NCBI GenBank assembly: GCA_938075575.1
Contig: CALJHI010000117.1
Span: forward strand, 1-13,254
Source of the DNA: an uncultured SAR86 cluster bacterium
GTDB lineage: Bacteria > Pseudomonadota > Gammaproteobacteria > Magnimaribacterales > D2472
Length of the DNA: 13,254 bases
Direction of reading: 5' to 3'
A program made the translations under genes and the position numbers. The notes under the pieces are model-generated. The model searched no databases and had not been told where the DNA came from. It saw nothing but the letters and a program-made list of their open reading frames with translations. Position 1 is the stretch's first letter. Every line of letters begins with the position of its first letter. This document shows, piece by piece, positions 1 to 7,860 of the stretch.

Positions 1-1
1 T

Positions 2-1273
2 GATATTAAATCTGTATCAATTGACTCTAGAGAAATAGAAAAATCATCATTATTTATATGCATAGAAGGCAACAATTTTGATGGTAATGATTTTATAGAT
101 GATGCTTTTAGTAAAGGAGCAAATTTTGTTATATCAAATAGAAAAGATCTTGCTAAGAGAAATGATAGGGTTATATATGCAAAGAACAGTATTAAAGCTT
201 TAAAAATAATTGCTAAAAATATTGTTAGCTCATATCAGGGAAATTCCATTGGCATCACTGGAAGCAATGGAAAAACAACCACAACAAAAATAATTTCCAA
301 AATTTTATCTAGATCGTCTGGAACTATAAAAAATTTTAATAATGAGATAGGAATGCCATTGAGCATAATCTACGCTGATAAAGATTCTAAGAATCTTGTA
401 ATTGAAATGGGTGCATCAAAGATAGGTGACATTGAATACCTTAGCTCAATCCTAAAGCCTAATATTGGAATTATTACCAATATTGGTAATTCTCATCTAG
501 AAAATCTTAAAAATCTTAATGGTGTTCTTAAAGTGAAGTCTGAGCTAATAAAGAATATTGCGAAGCATGGTTTCCTCATAGTACCCGGTCAAAATAAAGA
601 GCATTTAGATTATTGGAAAGGGGTAAGAGATGACATAAATATAATTACATTTGGCTCTAACCCCAACAATGACTTTTACTCCAGTAATGAAGAAAACAAT
701 ATAAATGGGATGGAATTCAATATTAATTCTTTATCTAACAATATCAATGTTGAAATTAAAACAGATCTAAAAGGCAGACATAATATCGATAATATACTAG
801 TTGCATATATAGTTAATCATCTTACAAAGGAGGGCGATGATTCTTTTAAGAAGAAAATATCAAGAATAGATAAATTTACCTCTAGACAAATTCAGCTGGA
901 TTGGATCAACGGATCAGAGCTTATTGATGATACCTATAATGCGAATCCAGACTCTGTTAAAAAAAGCATTGATTTGCTCTGTGAAGATGGAAAAAGAAAA
1001 TTATTGATATTAGGTGATATGCTTGAATTGGGTCCAAAGAGTAAACAATTTCACCAAGAAATTGGCAGATATGCCTTTGAAAAAGGGGTAGATCTTATTT
1101 TAGGTTTTGGAAAAGACTCTAAGCATTCAGTAGAAGTTTTTAAAGATAATGGATTTTTCTTTGAATCTGAAGAAGATTTAAAAATTTTTATTAAGAACAA
1201 TGTAAAATCAAATGATATAGTTCTGATAAAAGGGTCTAGAGGTATGAAAATGGAAAAATTTATTAATGTTTGA
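2..1273 (+). CDS. murF: UDP-N-acetylmuramoyl-tripeptide--D-alanyl-D-alanine ligase MurF (5'-truncated by window edge)
   Basis: MurF is the cytoplasmic ATP-dependent ligase that adds the D-Ala-D-Ala dipeptide to UDP-MurNAc-tripeptide, the last soluble step of the muropeptide precursor. The frame is open from base 2 and gives 423 residues before TGA. Compared with the roughly 450-residue E. coli enzyme, only about 20 N-terminal residues are missing; the window begins near the SxDSR motif of the N-terminal domain. Visible motifs are the Mur-ligase P-loop GSNGKTTTT (residues 87-95 of the fragment), the NNEIGMP segment just after it, an SHLE segment, a VLKVKSEL stretch holding the likely carbamylated lysine, GRHNIDN, DDTYNANP, GDMLELG and KGSRGMKME. 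An ATG at 353 is internal and lies after the P-loop, so it is not the start. The last 8 bases overlap mraY. Identification is secure. Confidence 0.97.
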   Translation, partial: DIKSVSIDSREIEKSSLFICIEGNNFDGNDFIDDAFSKGANFVISNRKDLAKRNDRVIYAKNSIKALKIIAKNIVSSYQGNSIGITGSNGKTTTTKIISKILSRSSGTIKNFNNEIGMPLSIIYADKDSKNLVIEMGASKIGDIEYLSSILKPNIGIITNIGNSHLENLKNLNGVLKVKSELIKNIAKHGFLIVPGQNKEHLDYWKGVRDDINIITFGSNPNNDFYSSNEENNINGMEFNINSLSNNINVEIKTDLKGRHNIDNILVAYIVNHLTKEGDDSFKKKISRIDKFTSRQIQLDWINGSELIDDTYNANPDSVKKSIDLLCEDGKRKLLILGDMLELGPKSKQFHQEIGRYAFEKGVDLILGFGKDSKHSVEVFKDNGFFFESEEDLKIFIKNNVKSNDIVLIKGSRGMKMEKFINV

Positions 1274-2351
1274 ATATCTTGGATCTATTCTTGTTGATGT
1301 TGACCCTGGGTTCGATGTACTAAGATATTTAACGGTTAGAACTTTGGGAGGAACTGTAACAGCATTGCTCATTACAATTCTTCTTGGCCCATTATTCATA
1401 AAAAAACTTAAATCAATGCAGTTTGAGCAATATGTAAGAACTGATGGCCCAGAATCCCATTATAAAAAAACAGGGACTCCGACTATGGGAGGAGTTCTAA
1501 TAATTTCATCTCTTCTAATATCTACATTGCTCTGGGCAGACTTGAGCAACAGATACATCTGGGTGGTTTTAATAACCACTATATTATTTGCATCTATTGG
1601 TTTTTTAGATGACTTCTTAAAAATAAAAAATAAAAGCTCAGACGGTTTGACATCAAAACAAAAAATTTTGATGCAGCTCTTTTTTTCATTATCAATAATT
1701 TCATATTTATATTTTTCTTATCAAGAGATTGCAGAAATATCATTTATTGTTCCTTTTTTTAAGAATTTTATAATTCCCATGAGCCCGTTATTATTTATTT
1801 TTATAGGTTCATTTGTGCTAATTGGATCTTCAAATGCTGTTAATTTGACAGATGGGTTAGATGGTTTGGCTATTCTGCCATCTGTTCTGATAGCGGGAGC
1901 TTTAGGTTTGATAGCTTACAGTATGGGAAATCAGATAATAGCAGATTATTTATACTTACCTCATCTTAAGCTCTCAGGTGAATTGATAGTTTTTTGTGGT
2001 GCCTTAATTGGTTCAGGTATAGGCTTTCTGTGGTACAACACTTATCCAGCTCAGGTATTTATGGGTGATGTAGGCTCTTTAACTCTTGGAGCAATCTTAG
2101 GAATAATGGCTGTCTTGCTACGGCATGAGTTAGTTTTTGCAATCATGGCAGGTGTATTTGTTATAGAGACTTTAAGTGTTGCAATTCAAGTTATTTCTTT
2201 TAAAACTCGAGGCAAGAGAGTTTTTTTAATGGCCCCAATACATCATCATTTTGAATTAAAAGGATGGCCAGAGCCCAAAATTATAGTTAGATTTTGGATA
2301 ATTACTCTTATTTTAATTTTAATTGCTCTAGCAACTTTAAAACTCAGGTAG
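1266..2351 (+). CDS. mraY: Phospho-N-acetylmuramoyl-pentapeptide-transferase MraY
   Basis: MraY is the polytopic inner-membrane enzyme that transfers phospho-MurNAc-pentapeptide from UDP to undecaprenyl phosphate, forming lipid I. The protein has 361 residues, essentially the E. coli length of 360, with about ten hydrophobic segments. Family motifs are intact: TGTPTMGG (69-76), the DDFLK aspartate pair and lysine (115-119), NLTDGLDGL (193-201), FMGDVGS (265-271, catalytic-site aspartate 268) and the HHHFELKGW cytoplasmic loop (326-334). The ATG lies inside the end of murF (8-base overlap) and has no strong Shine-Dalgarno sequence, so translational coupling with murF is likely. The stop is 8 bases before murD. 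Nothing in the protein looks unusual. Confidence 0.98.
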   Translation: MFEYLGSILVDVDPGFDVLRYLTVRTLGGTVTALLITILLGPLFIKKLKSMQFEQYVRTDGPESHYKKTGTPTMGGVLIISSLLISTLLWADLSNRYIWVVLITTILFASIGFLDDFLKIKNKSSDGLTSKQKILMQLFFSLSIISYLYFSYQEIAEISFIVPFFKNFIIPMSPLLFIFIGSFVLIGSSNAVNLTDGLDGLAILPSVLIAGALGLIAYSMGNQIIADYLYLPHLKLSGELIVFCGALIGSGIGFLWYNTYPAQVFMGDVGSLTLGAILGIMAVLLRHELVFAIMAGVFVIETLSVAIQVISFKTRGKRVFLMAPIHHHFELKGWPEPKIIVRFWIITLILILIALATLKLR

Positions 2352-2359
2352 TCACAAGA

Positions 2360-3394
2360 ATGAGATCCTTGATTTATGGTTATGGCATTACCGGTAAATC
2401 ATTTGAAAGATATCTTATTAATAATGGGAAACTTGAATATGATATTTTTGATCAAAATATCCCAAAGTTTAATAAAAGATATGATTTATCAAGCTACGAT
2501 CAGATTCTTTGTAGCCCAGGAATAAGCCCAGAAAAATTTTATACACTTAATAACTTATATAATGTTAAAACAGACGTTGATATTTTTTTTAATGAAGATA
2601 AATCAAAAAAAATAGGAATAACTGGAACAAATGGAAAAAGTACAACTTGTTTTCATTTATCTCAATTATTAAATCAAGATTATGAAGTAAATCTAGTTGG
2701 AAACATTGGGTCGCCTGTTCTAGATGTTATTAATAACGGAAAAGAATACTCAATAATCGAGCTTTCAAGCTTTCAGCTTCACAAGATGAAAGAAAATAAA
2801 CTAGATTTTGGTGTTCTGATTAACATACAGCCAGACCATCTTGATTATCATAAAAATTTTGAAGACTACAAGTTAGCTAAGGAAAAGATATTGCTTGCAA
2901 AACAAGTAACTAAAATTTCTGATCCATATCATCTATATAAATGGATTTCAGGAAAAAATAGCAAAAGCATTAAATTAAGAAATTTACCATATAGGTATGA
3001 ATTCATTTCAAGCACTGTTATAAATGATTCAAAATCTACCAATAGCTCCTCACTTTTATATGCTATTGAAAAAGCAAATGACCTGTTTGATCAAGATGAT
3101 TATTATCTAATTTGTTGTGGGGACCCAAAAAAAGAAAATTATCCTGAAGTGAATATCTCTGGTCCAGTTGAAATATTAATATATGGCAAACATCACAAAG
3201 AAATCAACAGCTGTTTAAAACATAAGAATAAAAAGATATTTAATGATATAAAATCTTTGTATAAATACCTTGAAGCAAATGCAATTAAATCAAATATATT
3301 ATTTTCTCCAGGTTTTCCTAGTGGGTTAGATTATAGAAATTTTGAGGAAAGGGGGAATGATTTTAATAAATCCTTTCTTAATTTATCTCAATGA
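2360..3394 (+). CDS. murD: UDP-N-acetylmuramoylalanine--D-glutamate ligase MurD, shortened form
   Basis: MurD adds D-glutamate to UDP-MurNAc-L-Ala in the cytoplasm. The ATG at 2360 is chosen because it starts the N-terminal nucleotide-fold motif (SLIYGYGITGKS) and follows the mraY stop; longer upstream frames would run inside mraY. The protein has 344 residues against 438 in E. coli. Retained motifs: P-loop GTNGKST (89-95), GNIGSPV (114-120), ELSSFQL (134-140), PDHLDYH with His160, the probable carbamylated Lys174, LPYRYE (Arg212), NDSKSTN (222-228) and SPGFPSGLDYRNFEERG near the end. Between Lys174 and Arg212 there are 38 residues where E. coli has about 104. The missing stretch includes the second half of the central domain with its G-x-HN-x2-N motif. 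The C-terminal GGDGK motif reads CGDPK. The reading frame is continuous, so this looks like an evolved deletion, not a frameshift. The stop overlaps ftsW as ATGA. Confidence 0.93.
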   Translation: MRSLIYGYGITGKSFERYLINNGKLEYDIFDQNIPKFNKRYDLSSYDQILCSPGISPEKFYTLNNLYNVKTDVDIFFNEDKSKKIGITGTNGKSTTCFHLSQLLNQDYEVNLVGNIGSPVLDVINNGKEYSIIELSSFQLHKMKENKLDFGVLINIQPDHLDYHKNFEDYKLAKEKILLAKQVTKISDPYHLYKWISGKNSKSIKLRNLPYRYEFISSTVINDSKSTNSSSLLYAIEKANDLFDQDDYYLICCGDPKKENYPEVNISGPVEILIYGKHHKEINSCLKHKNKKIFNDIKSLYKYLEANAIKSNILFSPGFPSGLDYRNFEERGNDFNKSFLNLSQ

Positions 3395-4503
3395 ATGAAA
3401 TAACCAAGAATAATTTACTAATCATAGTGCCATTTTCAATTCTTATAATGATTGGTATTACTATGATCTCTTCAGCAAGCATTTATATAGCAGAAGACAC
3501 TACCAACAATCCATTCTATTTTATATCCCGTCAGCTTTTTTTTGTAGCAATAGGCCTTATAGCGATGATTATTTTTTTAATTCTTCCTTCAGATCTATTA
3601 TTAAAAATGGATTGGCTTTTAATTCTAATAAGCATATTGCTACTAATAATGCTTTTCTTTCCTAATATTGGGACCTCTGTTAATGGAAGTATTAGGTGGA
3701 TAAGGATTGGCCCAATCGGAATTCAACCCTCTGAGATTTGTAAGTTTAGTATAATTATATATATTTCAGGATATTGTTATAGGAGAGCTTCTGAGCTTCA
3801 CTCTCTCAGAAATTTTTTAAAGCCTCTTGTTTTATTATCTGTAATTTCATTACTTATACTCTCTCAACCCGACCTTGGCTCTACTGCAATTATATGTCTT
3901 GTTGTTGTGGCAATACTTTTTTATGCTGGCATATCTTTTTTTCAGTTCTCTCTTCTATCATTGATAGTTTTTTTAATAGGAGTAGCAGCAATATCATCTT
4001 CTCCAATGAGAATTGCAAGAATGATGGCTTATATAGATCCATTTGATTCAGAGGTGGTTCTCGGAAGCGGCTACCAACTTGCAAATTCTTTAATAAGCAT
4101 TGGCCAAGGGGGATGGATGGGTCTTGGTTTAGGCAATAGCTTCCAGAAGAATTTTTTTCTACCAGAGGCTCATACAGATTTTATTTTTGCAATATTGGTT
4201 GAAGAACTTGGAGTGCTGGGAGGCATTTTCCTAATATTATCTTATTTGATGCTTTTTATTGGGATTCTTTACGTAGCATTATCATGTATGAAAATAGATA
4301 GGATATTTCAAGGACTTGTATGTTTTGGAACTATGATATTATTTGCCTCACAGTCATTATTTAATATTTCAGTTAATATTGGATTGTTGCCAACTAAAGG
4401 CCTAACACTTCCCTTTATAAGCTATGGGGGCACAAGCATAATTATTATGATGTCGCTGGTAGCAATTGTTCTGAGAATTAATAATGAAAATAAATTACTT
4501 TAG
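3391..4503 (+). CDS. ftsW: Septal peptidoglycan polymerase FtsW (SEDS family)
   Basis: FtsW is the SEDS-family glycosyltransferase that polymerises lipid II at the division septum with its partner penicillin-binding protein FtsI (PBP3). The 370-residue protein is strongly hydrophobic with about ten membrane segments. Its motifs are those of FtsW/RodA: NGSIRWIRIGPIGIQPSEICK (98-118), SQPDLGSTA (158-166), GSGYQLANSLISIGQGG (225-241), LPEAHTDFIFAILVEELG (257-274) with the SEDS catalytic aspartate at 263, and the terminal LPFISYGGTS (340-349). The dcw position between murD and murG favours FtsW over RodA. It is slightly shorter than E. coli FtsW (414), mainly at the N-terminal cytoplasmic end. 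Its ATG overlaps the murD stop (ATGA) and has no Shine-Dalgarno sequence, suggesting re-initiation after murD. Confidence 0.96.
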   Translation: MNEITKNNLLIIVPFSILIMIGITMISSASIYIAEDTTNNPFYFISRQLFFVAIGLIAMIIFLILPSDLLLKMDWLLILISILLLIMLFFPNIGTSVNGSIRWIRIGPIGIQPSEICKFSIIIYISGYCYRRASELHSLRNFLKPLVLLSVISLLILSQPDLGSTAIICLVVVAILFYAGISFFQFSLLSLIVFLIGVAAISSSPMRIARMMAYIDPFDSEVVLGSGYQLANSLISIGQGGWMGLGLGNSFQKNFFLPEAHTDFIFAILVEELGVLGGIFLILSYLMLFIGILYVALSCMKIDRIFQGLVCFGTMILFASQSLFNISVNIGLLPTKGLTLPFISYGGTSIIIMMSLVAIVLRINNENKLL

Positions 4504-4509
4504 ATTTAT

Positions 4510-5562
4510 ATGAATATAATTATTTCAGCTGCAAAAACAGGCGGTCATGTTTACCCTGCAATTGAGGTGGGTCAAGAATTAAAATCTCGAGGATGTAAAA
4601 TATTTTTTATTGGAACAGGCTCTCAAATTGAATTGAATGCTCTTAAAGATTCAGGATTTGAATTTATTGCACTGAACATAGATGGATTTAGAGGGAAATC
4701 GATATTTTCAAAAGCAGCCTCAATAAAAAATACATTCATTAGCATCTTTAAAATAATCAGGATAATAAAAAAAAATGATATAAAAGGCATTATTGGTTTT
4801 GGCGGGTTTATAACAGTCCCAGTAGGTCTAGCGGGATATCTAATGCGTATAAAAGTCTTCACTCATGAACAAAACTCAGTAATGGGTTCTGCTAACAAGC
4901 TCCTATCCAAATTTGCGTTTATAAATTTTTTAGGATTACCCACAAACGATGATGTTAAGAACAGCATCGAATCTGGCAATCCAATAAGACCATCATTTCA
5001 AAAAAATAAGGAAGTTTTGCAATCTAATGACGAGGATATCGTTAAGATATATATCACAGGTGGCAGTCAAGGCTCCAGTTATATCAATGAGACACTACCA
5101 TTATGTTTAAGTGAATTTAAGAATAAAATAAAAATTAAACATCAATGCGGCAAAGGCAATGTTAAAGAAGTTGAAGGCTTATATTCTAAAACCTCCTTAA
5201 ATTATCATGTTGCAGAATTCTATAAAGATCCAAGTCATGAGATTGATTGGGCAGATTTTGTTATTTCTAGATCTGGAGCATTAACAATTTCAGAAGTGTC
5301 ATCATCATCAAAAGGATCTTTAATGATCCCTTTACCGATCTCCATTGATAATCATCAACTCATAAATGCTCAACACATAACTAATATAAATATGGGATGT
5401 ATCCATAATGAAAGTGATGGCCCTGAAAGCCTTAAAAAAATTCTAAGAGAAATTATAGATAAAAAAATATATATAGAATGGCAGGAAAATAAAAACTCCC
5501 AACACATTAATGCGAGCAAAGTAATCTCAAGAAATATCTTAAAAGAATATGAAACCATTTAA
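4510..5562 (+). CDS. murG: Lipid II synthase MurG (undecaprenyldiphospho-muramoylpentapeptide GlcNAc transferase)
   Basis: MurG is the peripheral membrane GT28 glycosyltransferase that adds GlcNAc from UDP-GlcNAc to lipid I, making lipid II. The 350-residue length matches the family (E. coli 355). Visible motifs are the N-terminal TGGHVYPA (10-17), IDGFRGKS (57-64), GFGGFITVP (96-104), HEQNSVMGSANK (119-130), GNPIRP (156-161), the glycine-rich GGSQGSS (184-190), SRSGALTISE (253-262) with the nucleotide-binding glutamate, and DNHQLINA (280-287). The first glycine loop, normally GGTGGH, reads AKTGGH here, an unusual loss of two glycines. The ATG lies 6 bases after the ftsW stop with no recognisable Shine-Dalgarno sequence. 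The 3' end overlaps murC by 14 bases. Family assignment is secure. Confidence 0.96.
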   Translation: MNIIISAAKTGGHVYPAIEVGQELKSRGCKIFFIGTGSQIELNALKDSGFEFIALNIDGFRGKSIFSKAASIKNTFISIFKIIRIIKKNDIKGIIGFGGFITVPVGLAGYLMRIKVFTHEQNSVMGSANKLLSKFAFINFLGLPTNDDVKNSIESGNPIRPSFQKNKEVLQSNDEDIVKIYITGGSQGSSYINETLPLCLSEFKNKIKIKHQCGKGNVKEVEGLYSKTSLNYHVAEFYKDPSHEIDWADFVISRSGALTISEVSSSSKGSLMIPLPISIDNHQLINAQHITNINMGCIHNESDGPESLKKILREIIDKKIYIEWQENKNSQHINASKVISRNILKEYETI

Positions 5563-6943
5563 AAAAATAAAAAAGATACATTTTGTTGGAATCGGCGGGG
5601 CTGGAATGATTGGCATTGCAAGAGTACTCCTTCAAAAAGGTTATATTGTTTCTGGATCTGACTTGTCAATATCAAAAGATTTACAAAAGTTAAAGAAAGA
5701 GGGTGCTAAGGTCTCCAAAGGCCATCACAAATCAAATGTAGAGAATAAAGACCTCATAGTGCTCTCATCTGCAATAAATAAAAATAACCCTGAGCTTTTG
5801 CATGCAAAAAAACTAGGAATAACAATTATTCCAAGAGCTGAGATGCTCGGAAGCATCATGCGAGATTATGACAGCATTGCAATTGCTGGTAGTCATGGCA
5901 AAACAACAACAACTAGTATGCTTGCTAGAATTTTTACCGAAGCTGGTCTAAGCCCAACATATGTTATTGGAGGCAAAGTACTTAGTTCAGATAATAATTC
6001 TGATTTAGGAAGTGGAGATTATCTCATAGCCGAGGCTGATGAAAGTGATGGATCTTTTATTCACCTTCACCCTAATGCAGCAATATTAACAAATATTGAT
6101 GACGACCATTTAGTTCATTATGACAATAAATTTGAGAATCTCTTAGATTCATTTGTTACATTCCTGGAAAATGTTCCTTTTTTTGGATACATAATTATTA
6201 ATAATGATGATAAAAATATAAGAAAAATATCTAGAAGAATTTCAAGAAAACAAATAAGTTTTGGCTTTTCAAAATCATCAGATTTCCAAATTGAGGAGAA
6301 TAATTATATAAAAGGCTTTCAAAATTTTAAGATAATTAATAAAAGTCAAGATACAAACTATAACTTTAAGATTCCTACGCCAGGTAGGCATAATATTTAT
6401 AATGCTGTTGCAGCTGCCGTAATGAGCATTGAGGAAGGAATACCAATAGGTAAAATTAAGAAAGGATTGTCTAGTTTTTCAGGAGTTGGAAGAAGGTATG
6501 AAAAACATAATCTTTTAATAAATGGCAAAAAGAAACTTCTAATTGATGATTATGGCCATCATCCTGTAGAAGTTTTGTCTAACTTAAAGGCTGTGAAACA
6601 AGAATTCCCTTTAAAAAAAAGTTGCATGATTTTTCAACCACATAGATTTTCAAGAACTGCCCAGCTATATGATCAATTTTTAGATGTATTAAATAAAACT
6701 TCAGCACTCTTAATGCTAAATATATACCCTGCTAGTGAAAAACCTATCAAGGGGATAAATTCATCATCCATGATCCAATCTTTAAAGCAAAAAGGCCATA
6801 AAGATTGCTACCTAATAAAAAATAATAATGATGTACTAAAATTTATTGAAGAGAACCATAAAAATTTTGACATATTTGTTACTCAAGGGGCTGGAAGTGT
6901 ATCCGGAGTATGTGAGCTTATTAAGGAAAGATGGAAAATATAA
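5549..6943 (+). CDS. murC: UDP-N-acetylmuramate--L-alanine ligase MurC
   Basis: MurC adds L-alanine to UDP-MurNAc, the first amino-acid step of the stem peptide. The 464-residue protein (E. coli 491) has the full three-domain Mur ligase layout: HFVGIGGAGMIGIA (11-24) of the UDP-MurNAc domain, SGSDLS (35-40), the P-loop GSHGKTTTT (114-122), EADESDGSF (162-170), TNIDDDHLVHY (181-191), GRHNIYN (279-285), GVGRRYE (312-318), DDYGHHPVE (333-341), HRFSRT (365-370) and GAGSVS (447-452). In contrast to murD, the GRHN segment is retained. The gene starts inside murG (14-base overlap) and ends inside ddl (13-base overlap). There is no murB between murC and ddl, as in many gammaproteobacteria; UDP-MurNAc must come from a murB elsewhere. 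Confidence 0.97.
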   Translation: MKPFKKIKKIHFVGIGGAGMIGIARVLLQKGYIVSGSDLSISKDLQKLKKEGAKVSKGHHKSNVENKDLIVLSSAINKNNPELLHAKKLGITIIPRAEMLGSIMRDYDSIAIAGSHGKTTTTSMLARIFTEAGLSPTYVIGGKVLSSDNNSDLGSGDYLIAEADESDGSFIHLHPNAAILTNIDDDHLVHYDNKFENLLDSFVTFLENVPFFGYIIINNDDKNIRKISRRISRKQISFGFSKSSDFQIEENNYIKGFQNFKIINKSQDTNYNFKIPTPGRHNIYNAVAAAVMSIEEGIPIGKIKKGLSSFSGVGRRYEKHNLLINGKKKLLIDDYGHHPVEVLSNLKAVKQEFPLKKSCMIFQPHRFSRTAQLYDQFLDVLNKTSALLMLNIYPASEKPIKGINSSSMIQSLKQKGHKDCYLIKNNNDVLKFIEENHKNFDIFVTQGAGSVSGVCELIKERWKI

Positions 6944-7860
6944 AAAATGTAGCTGTTTTATATGGAGGCAGCTCAGCAGAAAGAGAGGTTTCACTTAAGA
7001 GCGGAAGAGGAGTAGCTAAGGGGTTGTCTGATCTTGGTATCAAATCGACTCTTTTTGATTTTTCGAACCTTAATAATTTTTCTCAATTGCAAGACTTTGA
7101 TATTTCTTTTATAGCACTTCATGGTCATGAGGGAGAAGGCGGATTGCTTCAAAAAACATTAGATAGTAAAAATATAAAATATACCGGGTCTGATGAAGTG
7201 GCATGCTCAAAAACTTGGAATAAACGAATATGCAAAGAATTGCTTTTTAAAGAAAATATAAATACACCCAAATGGGTATCTATAGATAATCTTAAGAATT
7301 ACATCGACTCAAATTCTATAGAGCAGTCATATCAAACTTTAGTTAAAAAATTGGGCAAGAGCATGTTTTTAAAACCTTCTGAGGATGGCTCAAGTATAGA
7401 TATTTTTAAAATTGACAGTTTTGGCTCTTTCAAAGAAGCAATTTTAAATTGCTCAAATATTAATCGAGAGTTTATTCTTGAAGAGTCTATAAATGGAAGA
7501 GAAATAACCGTTGGAATCATCAAAGATAAGTGCTTACCAGCTATTGAAATACAAACTAAAAATGTTTTTTATAATTATGAAGCAAAATATCTCTCAGATG
7601 AAACCAATTTAAAAGAAGCAGATATTTCTAATGCTCAAAAAAAGAAAATACAAAAGATGGCATTAAGTGCTTTCAATACATTAGGTTGCAAAGGGTGGGC
7701 TAGAGTAGATTTCATGCAAGACATTGATGGGGAGTTTTATATTATTGAGATAAATACTGCTCCTGGAATGACCTCCCATAGCCTAATACCTATGGCTGCA
7801 AGTTTTTTAGGAATTTCATACCCTCAAGTTATCAAGGATATAATAAATGCCTCAATATAG
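6931..7860 (+). CDS. ddl: D-alanine--D-alanine ligase Ddl (DdlB-type)
   Basis: Ddl is the ATP-grasp enzyme that joins two D-alanines; the product is the substrate of MurF upstream. At 309 residues it matches E. coli DdlB (306). Motifs seen are LYGGSSAEREVSLKSG (10-25), ALHGHEGEGG (62-71), YTGSD (84-88), LKPSEDGSS (147-155), REITV (190-194), YNYEAKY (214-220) and the C-terminal metal and substrate site GWARVDFMQD (255-264), EINTAPGMTSHSLIPMA (273-289). Metal ligands Asp260, Glu273 and Asn275 are present. Oddities: the usual GEDG reads GEGG, MDK reads WNK, REGSS reads EDGSS, and the EK pair of the ATP site reads EE (184-185). An AAGGA at 6923-6927 stands only 3 bases before the ATG, inside murC. 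It overlaps ftsQ by 14 bases. Confidence 0.95.
   Translation: MENIKNVAVLYGGSSAEREVSLKSGRGVAKGLSDLGIKSTLFDFSNLNNFSQLQDFDISFIALHGHEGEGGLLQKTLDSKNIKYTGSDEVACSKTWNKRICKELLFKENINTPKWVSIDNLKNYIDSNSIEQSYQTLVKKLGKSMFLKPSEDGSSIDIFKIDSFGSFKEAILNCSNINREFILEESINGREITVGIIKDKCLPAIEIQTKNVFYNYEAKYLSDETNLKEADISNAQKKKIQKMALSAFNTLGCKGWARVDFMQDIDGEFYIIEINTAPGMTSHSLIPMAASFLGISYPQVIKDIINASI

Noticed and set aside
2294..2359. Longer N-terminus for murD from a TTG at 2294
   Set aside because: It would overlap the mraY transmembrane end, and the added residues do not resemble MurD. The ATG at 2360 directly starts the N-terminal fold motif.
4623..4862. 79-codon minus-strand open frame inside murG
   Set aside because: Fully inside a conserved gene with no independent support; its hydrophobic residues come from the antisense of AT-rich codons.
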